Source: Aliiroseovarius halocynthiae
GTDB lineage: Bacteria > Pseudomonadota > Alphaproteobacteria > Rhodobacterales > Rhodobacteraceae
Reading direction: 5' to 3'
Length of the DNA stretch: 64,000 bases
NCBI RefSeq assembly: GCF_007004645.1
Contig: NZ_ML660025.1
Span: 1 to 64,000, forward strand
Under the pieces are notes generated by a model. That model was not told the origin of the DNA and made no database searches. It saw only the letters and a list, made by a program, of their open reading frames with translations. How positions within the stretch are numbered: the first letter of the stretch is position 1; each line of letters begins with the position of its first letter. Positions 34,590 through 42,738 of this stretch are shown here, piece by piece. The position numbers and the translations under genes were made by a program.

Positions 34590-37500
34590 TCAGGTAAGAA
34601 AAACCGGAGCTGGCCTGTCGCTACCGTAGAGCTTCTTTTCCCTGTGACGTTTCCATTTTTTGATGCGGTCTTTGCGCTCTCTGGTGAACATGCTCGCGAA
34701 TTTACCCCACTTGTTCGCGCACTGGTAAATTCCTGCATCATAGTCCAATCGGGCGTCCATGATCTTTGCCGCAAGGACTAGTTTGATCCAGAACTGCTCT
34801 GGGGTCTGTGCCGCCCACATTTGATCAACCCAATGTTGCGCCCAAAGTGCTTTCTCATGTGCAATCCTGGCAGCTTTTGATGCTGCCCCGATGAAACCCG
34901 CGGTTGGTTCGATTTCGTTTAGTAACGGCTGGAAGTGTTTATACTGCATCGAGAACCCGGCGATCGTGATGGCGAGGGCTTTGTCTATGGGCCGTTCGGA
35001 AGAGGTGAGTTCCGATGCGTAGTCGCGGACGAACTCTTTCGCGCCAAATCGTTCTGCGGCCAAAACTTCAAGCGCAAGCATATCATCGGTAACACACCCT
35101 TCGAACCGCTTTTTCCACAGAACTTCCGAAACAGCGGTACGGGGGCAAGCCCAAATAGCTTTATGTTCTAGAGAAAGCGCATCGGGGTACATGCGGCGAA
35201 CAAAGGCCTCGCTAGCGATTGCCGTTTCAAGCAGGCTCATAGCCTTGGCTTCATCGGACTTCATCATATTTGCCGCAACTACCAGGGCGAAATCTTTGAA
35301 CCAGCGCAATTGGCCACTGGGCAAGCCGAGAAGTAGATCGAGCCATTCGCCCCCCAGATTTGTGTTGCTCTTTAGGATGCCTTGAAAGGCCTCAAAGTCG
35401 ATTTGCTGCGCAATGACCAAGATATCCTTGTCCGCCATCGCTTCTTCCAGTTCACCAAAGAGACGGTGGTTGCGTTGCTGGCGTGACTGGAAGTCCTCAT
35501 CGCTTTCAACATCGCCAAACAAGGACTGGCTGTTCGCTTCGACCTGGAGCGGCCTGTCTTCAATCGAACGGAAGTTGTGCAAGACGTGGTCATGCGGTGC
35601 CATTGTGACTGCGATCTCCGGTGAATCAAGCTGCGATGACAGGGCGGTTGCCTTTCTCAGCCTCTGATCGAGTAGCTCGACGATTGCACCTGTGACCTCA
35701 CCACCGATCCTGCGCTGCGCCAACGCCCAGCTCTCATAGGAGATGCGCGGTAAGATGGATTCAAATTCGCATGCGCGCGAGACAACAGCGTCGATCAACA
35801 ATGCCGAACCGTATGTGTTCTCATAGCTTGCATTTGTAAGAGCTTCAGAGGCTTTCCAATCCCCTGCCAGGTGAGCAGTCCTCAGGCGCTCATTGTCGGT
35901 AGCAAGAGCTATTTCAAAGACTGCGCTTCGTACTAGCGAGAGGTCATTATCCATGAAGCCCGCAACGGTGTTTTCCAGTGCGGGGCTGAGGGCTTCATAT
36001 GTGTGAGCGACAAGTGACAACGCACTAAAAGCAGCTTCGTTTAGCCCACTACGCGCACATTGTTCCAAGCAGTCCAAAACCGCTTCTTCGTTTGGCTTCT
36101 TGAGACTGGGAATCGCGTCGAGCGAGTAATTTCCCGCCAGAGCCTCGCAAGTCAGCAACTCAAGCTGCTCTTCGCCAGTCAGGAATGGCAGAGCAAAGTT
36201 CGTCATGTAGCATTTGATGATTTTGAGCTCGTTTTCAGGGAGCGTTTTCAGGTCCTTATTCGATTGAAGGCGTTTCGATAGATGAAGCGCAGCTTCTCTC
36301 CCGAGAAGTGGGGTGAGTGTTGTTCCGCAGAGAGCAAACTGTCTGAGGGGTAGGCCTTCGCGGGTTAGGATCTCACGGCAGAGTTCTGACGCTTTGGTGA
36401 TGGCCGTTTTGGGGCCAAATCGACAAACTGCGCACAACCGCTCTCCATAGTTCAGATCTTCCGAGGTCCTACCCATGGTCGTCATGATTGGGCTGACATC
36501 CAGAGTGGCGAAGTCCTCTATCGTGTCCCCGACATTGCTAGGGAGAGTAGAATAGGGGTCACATGGATCGTTGGCACAGAGCTGCTCAAGCCGTGAGAAA
36601 GAGAGTTCTGGCACATTTTGCGTTTCGCGCAGCTTCTTCCCTATTTTTAATGCGCCTTTTGCGTCTTTTTCGCGCCCTGAAGCATAGAGGAGTTTAACCA
36701 GACACCACTTTCCGGCCCTCGATACATCTGGGTCACTTAACGGCATTGCTTGGCCTGCATACGCTTCTGCCGCCTGGATTGGATCAACGCGATTTAACTG
36801 GGTGAGCTGGAAAAACGCTTTGGAAGCTTGGTGGATGCTGTGATCGAGATGAACGCCAAGCCCAAAGGCTGCAAAGCTTGATGCCCAGGGCGCAAGCGGC
36901 TCGCCTGCAAGTAGCTCGAACGATTGGGTCAGGAGCGAGTCTGTATCTCCTGTCGTGACATGGCATTGTGCGAAAAGCTGCCGCTCGTAATCTGAAAATG
37001 CTGCGATTGCTTCATCAATCTCAGCTTGACGCCTCTCAGCTCGTTCCTGATCCTTATCGTCGAGGCGACCATACTTTGATTGCTGGTCAAAAGCATCAGT
37101 GTTGACGTGCCTTAGCCAGCTCTCGATTGCGTCCTGCACAGAAGGTTTGGTGTGCGTGTGTTCCATCATTTGCTTCACAGATGCGACCAACCATTTTTCG
37201 TTGATTGGGCTTCGCCATTCGAGGAGTTTCTCCTTAGCGGCGTTCAGTGTCGCTTCCGGGTTTCTGCGCACAACATCAAAGAACTGCGGATACGCCCTTT
37301 CCTCGAGATTTTGCAGTTCACAGAAGATGCTGACGAGAACTTTGAAGAGTTCTGGGGCTTCCCTTTCGGGATCACAGGCGCAAACATGCATCGCGGCGAG
37401 AACGACGCGGCTTGTCTGATCGAGTGCCGATATGGGTTCGATCAGTTCCCGCGCTCTAGGATCAAATTGCGTGCTATCGCCGGAAGACCCAAGAATACGG

Positions 37501-39101
37501 TCTACTACCGCGAAGCCTAGGGCAAGAGAGAGGCCTTCCTGCTTGATGACGTATCCGCCGCTTGGTCTCTGTCTCGACTGGAAGAAACGCGTCTCTTTTA
37601 CAGCCAATAGGCTGTCCTCAAACACCAGCTCTGAAGATAGTGTTTCACCGACTCTCAACGCGTCGAGGACGTTTCCAGCACGATCACTCAACGCCTTGAT
37701 AAGTTCGTTTGGAGACTGGTCTTCAAAGCCGTCACTTTGCATTCTGTTGATATGCTCGAACAGAAGGCTTTCAGTCGTAAGGCCTGACCAGGCAAGCGGC
37801 TCATCTATCGGGAGTACCTCAATCGCAATCCCCAGAAGCCGCGGATTGAGTAGACTATTCAGGGTCGTTTGATCGAGTACGTTTGAAACAATCCCAGCTA
37901 ACCCGAGGATTTCATCTCTCTCACTAGACTTCCAGTCTGCAACGATCACTCTCTGCTTGCGATTGAAACCTCTAAGGACATTACGCTGGTAATACTGCGG
38001 ACGGCTTGTGATGAGCAGCCTACCGCCGCGCATCTCGATCAGGGCTTCAAGCGCGTTGAGAATTTTATCCCATGCAAGATCTGGCCTTTGGTTGATGCCA
38101 TCTACCACGACCATGAAGCCCTCACTTGGAGGCACCGTTTCCCAAGCAAGAAACCTGCGTCGCCACCGTTCTGCGCTACCCGGAGCGTTTTCTGTTTGTT
38201 GGGCAAAAGCCTCAACGAGAAGGTTTTCAAAGCCTGCAGGATTGACGCCTTCTAGTGCTTCGGCGCTTAGCGCAACCGTAAGCCCCGGAAACTGAACTGC
38301 AGCTTCTGCAGCAACCCAGCTTTTTCCAACTCCCTCCGCACCAAGAACGAGACAGGTCGTTTCCTTGCAATGTCCTTCTACGATCGCTTGTAAATGAGCC
38401 TCACGCCTTAAGTTCGGTGTGTCAGGATTTAGAGGCGCAGTTGGTTGCCCAAGGCGATAGCGAGCTTTCGCCGCGGATGAGAGAGTTGCCCGCAACCATT
38501 TCTTGTTGGCCTCAATTGCCTGCCTGCCGGAGATCTCTTTGGCGCTAAACTCGGATTGCAGAGATTTCCAGCGAAGTTTCGCAACTTCACTATTCTTTAG
38601 GGAAATTAGCGCACCTTCAATTTCCGTTTCGGTCACCGAGGCTTGTGTTCTACTGGCGATCCACGCCGCGATGTCGTCTCCGGCGTTGGCCAAGACAATG
38701 CCAAGCGCGGGCAGTTCCTGATCATTCCAGTCCAAGACTAACGTTGCAATGCCCTGGTTTTCACCATCAGTGGACAGATCTTGCGCAAGCTGGTTTGGCA
38801 CCGCCACTGTTGCTCCAAGAACCCAGAGGATTTCGGCTTCGGATTTGCGACGGCCGAGATCAGCTATCTTAGTGAGCACCGCCTCGCGAGTAAGCTTCGA
38901 CGAGTATCTTTTTGCTTCAAAGCAAACAGGATTAGCAGGGTTTTCACCTTGCCCATCAACCCCAAACTGAAAGCCGCTTGCTGCTAGACGCATCGGGTTC
39001 CCTGATACTCGGGCAAGCACGAGAGCAAGGAGCCCCTCAAAGCCGTCTCGTCCCGTTGCGGGCAGATCATTGAGGGCAGATTTAAGAGAGGTGGCGCTCA
39101 T
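34590..39101 (-). CDS. Avs-like STAND NTPase with PD-(D/E)xK nuclease domain
   Basis: A 1503-aa three-part protein. The N-terminal domain (about 1-110) looks like an Mrr/Cap4-type nuclease: Glu22, Asp49 (FQFGVDGQG) and the pair Glu62/Lys64 (CFEAKRY). A STAND NTPase follows, with Walker A LGAEGVGKSW (254-262), Walker B FMVVVDGINQRP (about 320-332) and a sensor-like RLLITSRPQYYQRNVL. The remaining 900 or so residues are helical and repeat-rich, as in TPR-type sensor domains. This is the layout of AVAST (Avs) proteins, which recognise conserved phage proteins and then degrade DNA. A 207-nt gap upstream should hold its own promoter. The exact Avs type is undecided. Confidence 0.75.
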   Translation of the reverse strand: MSATSLKSALNDLPATGRDGFEGLLALVLARVSGNPMRLAASGFQFGVDGQGENPANPVCFEAKRYSSKLTREAVLTKIADLGRRKSEAEILWVLGATVAVPNQLAQDLSTDGENQGIATLVLDWNDQELPALGIVLANAGDDIAAWIASRTQASVTETEIEGALISLKNSEVAKLRWKSLQSEFSAKEISGRQAIEANKKWLRATLSSAAKARYRLGQPTAPLNPDTPNLRREAHLQAIVEGHCKETTCLVLGAEGVGKSWVAAEAAVQFPGLTVALSAEALEGVNPAGFENLLVEAFAQQTENAPGSAERWRRRFLAWETVPPSEGFMVVVDGINQRPDLAWDKILNALEALIEMRGGRLLITSRPQYYQRNVLRGFNRKQRVIVADWKSSERDEILGLAGIVSNVLDQTTLNSLLNPRLLGIAIEVLPIDEPLAWSGLTTESLLFEHINRMQSDGFEDQSPNELIKALSDRAGNVLDALRVGETLSSELVFEDSLLAVKETRFFQSRQRPSGGYVIKQEGLSLALGFAVVDRILGSSGDSTQFDPRARELIEPISALDQTSRVVLAAMHVCACDPEREAPELFKVLVSIFCELQNLEERAYPQFFDVVRRNPEATLNAAKEKLLEWRSPINEKWLVASVKQMMEHTHTKPSVQDAIESWLRHVNTDAFDQQSKYGRLDDKDQERAERRQAEIDEAIAAFSDYERQLFAQCHVTTGDTDSLLTQSFELLAGEPLAPWASSFAAFGLGVHLDHSIHQASKAFFQLTQLNRVDPIQAAEAYAGQAMPLSDPDVSRAGKWCLVKLLYASGREKDAKGALKIGKKLRETQNVPELSFSRLEQLCANDPCDPYSTLPSNVGDTIEDFATLDVSPIMTTMGRTSEDLNYGERLCAVCRFGPKTAITKASELCREILTREGLPLRQFALCGTTLTPLLGREAALHLSKRLQSNKDLKTLPENELKIIKCYMTNFALPFLTGEEQLELLTCEALAGNYSLDAIPSLKKPNEEAVLDCLEQCARSGLNEAAFSALSLVAHTYEALSPALENTVAGFMDNDLSLVRSAVFEIALATDNERLRTAHLAGDWKASEALTNASYENTYGSALLIDAVVSRACEFESILPRISYESWALAQRRIGGEVTGAIVELLDQRLRKATALSSQLDSPEIAVTMAPHDHVLHNFRSIEDRPLQVEANSQSLFGDVESDEDFQSRQQRNHRLFGELEEAMADKDILVIAQQIDFEAFQGILKSNTNLGGEWLDLLLGLPSGQLRWFKDFALVVAANMMKSDEAKAMSLLETAIASEAFVRRMYPDALSLEHKAIWACPRTAVSEVLWKKRFEGCVTDDMLALEVLAAERFGAKEFVRDYASELTSSERPIDKALAITIAGFSMQYKHFQPLLNEIEPTAGFIGAASKAARIAHEKALWAQHWVDQMWAAQTPEQFWIKLVLAAKIMDARLDYDAGIYQCANKWGKFASMFTRERKDRIKKWKRHREKKLYGSDRPAPVFLT

Positions 39102-39308
39102 ACGCGTTCAAGCCTGTAAGTAGCAAATATAAATTCTAGCCCGCTTCGCCAGAGTGACACAGCATGTTGACTTAGTTCGACAAAATGAGGCTAGACAACT
39201 TAACTTGCGAAGGCAGCTGCAGCCCATAAGCGGACATTGGCTTTCCGGGCGTCGGATGGAATCCGGCCATTCGGTTTAGGTGTTAGTCAAAACAATTTCA
39301 GATTTTGT

Positions 39309-41060
39309 TTACCTCGCGCTTTGGCGTCTCCAAGACAATACAGCCCCCGAAATATCAGATTCTGGTACTTCGCCTGCCCAACGATCCCAGAAATCGATCG
39401 TCGCACTGTTTGGTTTGTATCTCGGCGCTCCAACGCGGACTCTAGTGGGTAAAAGGCTCGCATCACCAACCACCAAAGCTTCCCCAACATCTAGAACCGG
39501 TAAGAGGTCGCCAAATCCTCCGAGGCTATCGGGTAGAAGCCTTCTGATCACACTCTGATCATCCCCATTCGCCAAACGCATAGCGATCACGTTATTGCAT
39601 TGACTCAACACCGTCCTGTTCACCTCCGATGGACGTTGACTAATGACAACAAGCCCAACTCCGTACTTCCGGCCTTCTTTGGCAAGGCGTTCAAAGATTC
39701 CTACAGAGATATCGTCAACACCGTCGCGTCCTGCCCGCTCCGGAATGTACAAGTGCGCTTCATCGCAGAACAGCGCCACGGGATGGCGCTTTTCTACGGG
39801 TGTCCATTGAGTAATGTTGAAAACCAATCGTGCAAGAAGGCTTACCATCAACGGCAGGATGTCAGACGGAACTTCCGAAAAATCAATAATCTTGATGCCG
39901 CCACGCTTGTCAGCCTGCGACCCTCGGCTTGCGGTTAATAAGTGCGCCAATTTCGGCAGCCAATCCATATCCATGCATTCTGCGTGAGGTTGAAAGAGAA
40001 AACCAAGCCGGCGATCTAAGTGTTTTGCTTCAAAACGGGCAATTAAGCGGCTCAATTTACCATTAAAATCACCAGCTTTTGTTGTGTTCGCCTTAGCGCC
40101 TTCCACCCGTTCGGTATCAAGGAACTTTAGGCGGTCAAGAACTTCGCCTAGCGGAAACGGAACGGGGCTATCTACTGTAAAATTGGCTAAAACATCTCTC
40201 TGACCTCCATCGGAGAGGTATTTACGTTTTGAGTCCGTAATGCTGTTGGCCATCACCATTGCTTGGTTGGGTGCATTCTGATCGGAGCGATCGACAAAGA
40301 GAGAAACCATGGCTTCATACCCGAGAAGCCAATAGGGTAGATAGAGAACACCGTCATCGAGCCCTTGATCCTGCTCAAGGTCTCCCGGCCCGGCAACACG
40401 CAAGTGTCGAAACTCTTCGCCATCCAACGTGCTGTATTCGCCATGAATGTCGAATAAAATGGCATTGGCCTGATTTAGCGCCGCCACCTGGTCCAGCATG
40501 CGGGCCGTGGTGTACGATTTGCCAGAGCCGGTACTGCCAACAATAACGGCATGACGTTGAAATAGACGGTTTCCGTTGAGAAACGCAGTCGCTCCCTCGT
40601 CCAGGGTATATTTCCCAAGCTCAAGCTGCGGTCCGTCACCCGTTACATTGGAAATGACCTGCATAAAATCTGTTAGGCGCTTGCCTTCTAACGCAAAACA
40701 GTTCGCATCAATTTCAGGCACAGTTTCAAGTGTTCTTCGGAAGACATTTTCCAGCAATCCTTGCTTATCGATCAAGGTGCCAATCAGCGAAACTCGTACC
40801 AAGTTGTTCTCAGGTAAGTCGATGATTTCGTCTGCGTTGTCCTTTGAATCCTCTGGCGAGGCTTCGGGCGCTTTACGTGTGATCCTTGACACCACGCCAA
40901 CCAAGTGTTGACCTGCTTTGCTACTTTGAAGCGCAACCAATCGATTGACCTGCACTCGCTTAAGGCGCTCAAGCTCATCAACTCTAACTACGACTACCGC
41001 GGTATCAACAGCGATAATCTTCCCTAAAGCTTCACCATCATCGTAATCAAAAATTGCCAT
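39309..41060 (-). CDS. HerA-family ATPase of a SIR2-HerA defence pair
   Basis: A 583-aa HerA/FtsK-like hexameric ATPase. After an N-terminal barrel-like domain (about 1-140), Walker A VGSTGSGKS is at 174-182 with a preceding FQRHAVI, Walker B ALFCDEAHLYIPERA is near 430-444, followed by GLVVISQRPSEVNRTVLSQCN. A C-terminal arginine-rich hook ends the protein (SWRRQSAR). It starts 7 nt after the SIR2-like gene. In SIR2-HerA (Nezha) systems the two proteins form one large complex that removes NAD+ and/or cuts DNA on phage infection. Confidence 0.88.
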   Translation of the reverse strand: MAIFDYDDGEALGKIIAVDTAVVVVRVDELERLKRVQVNRLVALQSSKAGQHLVGVVSRITRKAPEASPEDSKDNADEIIDLPENNLVRVSLIGTLIDKQGLLENVFRRTLETVPEIDANCFALEGKRLTDFMQVISNVTGDGPQLELGKYTLDEGATAFLNGNRLFQRHAVIVGSTGSGKSYTTARMLDQVAALNQANAILFDIHGEYSTLDGEEFRHLRVAGPGDLEQDQGLDDGVLYLPYWLLGYEAMVSLFVDRSDQNAPNQAMVMANSITDSKRKYLSDGGQRDVLANFTVDSPVPFPLGEVLDRLKFLDTERVEGAKANTTKAGDFNGKLSRLIARFEAKHLDRRLGFLFQPHAECMDMDWLPKLAHLLTASRGSQADKRGGIKIIDFSEVPSDILPLMVSLLARLVFNITQWTPVEKRHPVALFCDEAHLYIPERAGRDGVDDISVGIFERLAKEGRKYGVGLVVISQRPSEVNRTVLSQCNNVIAMRLANGDDQSVIRRLLPDSLGGFGDLLPVLDVGEALVVGDASLLPTRVRVGAPRYKPNSATIDFWDRWAGEVPESDISGAVLSWRRQSAR

Positions 41061-41067
41061 CTAAAAT

Positions 41068-42135
41068 TCACAAAGCCATCTTATTAAAATTATCAAACGA
41101 CCAGAGGTCAGGTTGCGCGATGCTCACCCCTTCGGGATAATCCGGTAAAAAAACACGTGTTCCTTCGCCATCCCTTTCTAGCGCCATATATGCTTGCCCT
41201 GCGCTTTCAGCGAGAAACCTTTTCGCTTCCTCCGTGAGTGTGCGTGCCAAAATCACAATAGGAACATTACGCTGCCTGCACTTTTCGACGATTTTCGGCT
41301 GAATATGCTGGTCACGAAAACCGTAACCAACACAGAGAAAGGATGCCGCTTGAGCTAATGCTCTATCTGCTCCCTGGATAGCAGACCGAAAAGGTTCATC
41401 GTGCGTTCGCTCATATTTGCTGACGCCGGGCGTTACGATTAGTGGCTCTAAGTCTTCTGGTAGCCGTTCCGAAATTGGTAAAGAGACTACACGACCCGAA
41501 TTGTCTGCAAACCAATCAAGCGAACCATGGACCTTCCAAATTCGGACCGTTCTTGCAGCGTAAGCCCCACGACGAATTGATACAGGGTCGCCGCCCTCGC
41601 GGTTTCGAATGATGCCCGGTTCAAAACCTGCAGCGTGAAAGTATCCCGCTATGTCACAAGCATACTCCACCACACGGTCATAGTTTGGAGTAACAATATT
41701 TGTGACCATGTGAGTACTTTTAAACATTCCCTGAAGTAGATCAGACAGGCTAAAATGTTCCCGACCACGCGCTGCTCGCGCCATCAAAGCAAGGTCATCC
41801 TCCGCAATGGCACGCCAAGTAAGGGCGACAATCTTCTCAACGAGGCTTGCCGGTGCAGCAGTTTTCAACAAAGCTTCTTCGAGGCCATCACCTCCCGCCA
41901 ACGCAGTTCTAATTAGCAGCCAAGAATCTGTTTCCTCACCCTCGTCAAGTTGGATGTGATCTTGGAGATACTGGGCCAAATCACCCATACTTCTCAAACC
42001 ATGCACAATTGACGCTCCGCTGCCTAGAACGACAACAGGGTGGTGCTGAATACACGTTTGAGCGGTAGCCGCTATTCGTTCAATTAGTTGGATTTCTTCG
42101 TTCAATTGAAAGTCCTCGTAAATACCCACAACCAT
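41068..42135 (-). CDS. SIR2-like NADase/effector of a SIR2-HerA pair
   Basis: A 355-aa SIR2-fold protein. With the start at ATG 42135 the NAD-binding motif is VLGSGASIVHGL (37-48), the catalytic-region motif TPNYDRVVEY has Asn151 and Asp153, and KVHGSLDW has His203. Further motifs are VTPGVSKYERTHDEPF and CVGYGFRDQHI. This is the form found in defence NADases rather than deacetylases. ATG 42135 has a ggag site about 13 nt upstream; ATG 42159 (8 more residues) has no site. herA follows 7 nt downstream. Confidence 0.87.
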   Translation of the reverse strand: MVVGIYEDFQLNEEIQLIERIAATAQTCIQHHPVVVLGSGASIVHGLRSMGDLAQYLQDHIQLDEGEETDSWLLIRTALAGGDGLEEALLKTAAPASLVEKIVALTWRAIAEDDLALMARAARGREHFSLSDLLQGMFKSTHMVTNIVTPNYDRVVEYACDIAGYFHAAGFEPGIIRNREGGDPVSIRRGAYAARTVRIWKVHGSLDWFADNSGRVVSLPISERLPEDLEPLIVTPGVSKYERTHDEPFRSAIQGADRALAQAASFLCVGYGFRDQHIQPKIVEKCRQRNVPIVILARTLTEEAKRFLAESAGQAYMALERDGEGTRVFLPDYPEGVSIAQPDLWSFDNFNKMAL

Positions 42136-42738
42136 AGAGATAGTGTCGCTCCGGCGCATCTAAAAAATGATTGAAAGGCATCCATAAATTGCCCTTGGTT
42201 ACTTTTGGTGATTGGTGCTTCGTGTTTCATCTCTTTGATGCCGGGCTGGTGGAAGGAATCCACTGTCCAGGCAGCATTGCGAAGTCCGCTATCTGCAGAT
42301 GATGTTGAAAAACTCCAATTTAGCCGAAAGTCGACGAGAACTTCGCTCATAGAAGGCCAGTTGCAGAATTGGCCAAGAGGTCAGCCAAAACACGGATGTG
42401 ACCGTGTGGGGGGGGCTTCTGATATGTTGAGGCAACCATGACCAGTCTTTCTGATGCGCTCCAGTTAGCGGAAATTCGGGGGCACAGAATTTTTGAATCT
42501 CTCAACAACATCTGCAAGTAGCTGCCATTTGATCAAGGCATAGTGAATAACCGCTCCCCCCCCGGTTGAGCTCGTATGACCTTCAGTCCAGCACAATTTA
42601 AGTTTGCTAGCTACAGCCCGAAATCAAACGGCCTCGGATTGGATCCGAGGCCGTTTTCTACATTTGAGGGACAAAATGACCTTTTGAAACGTTTAGGTCA
42701 TGTCGCGTGAAACGCCACAAGTGTACCGTGCTAGACGG
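42136..42738. other. Right edge of the island, non-coding
   Basis: About 600 nt without a supported gene. It contains the promoter region for SIR2-HerA, G- and C-runs (gtggggggggc near 42406, ctcccccccc near 42556), and a strong terminator at 42628-42656 serving nrdJ. No repeat of the tRNA-Phe 3' end was seen here. The change of composition back to GC-rich coding marks the island boundary. Confidence 0.45.
42628..42656. terminator. Terminator downstream of nrdJ
   Basis: A perfect 13-bp stem (AACGGCCTCGGAT pairing with ATCCGAGGCCGTT, loop TGG). On the minus strand it is followed by TTGATTT and lies about 80 nt after the nrdJ stop. On the plus strand it is followed by TTCTACATTT. It can act in both directions and insulates nrdJ from the island. 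Confidence 0.8.

Noticed and set aside
8696-42738. A single integrative element bounded by copies of the tRNA-Phe 3' end
   Set aside because: I looked for a second copy of the T-arm and acceptor sequence near the right edge and at internal junctions and did not see one by eye.
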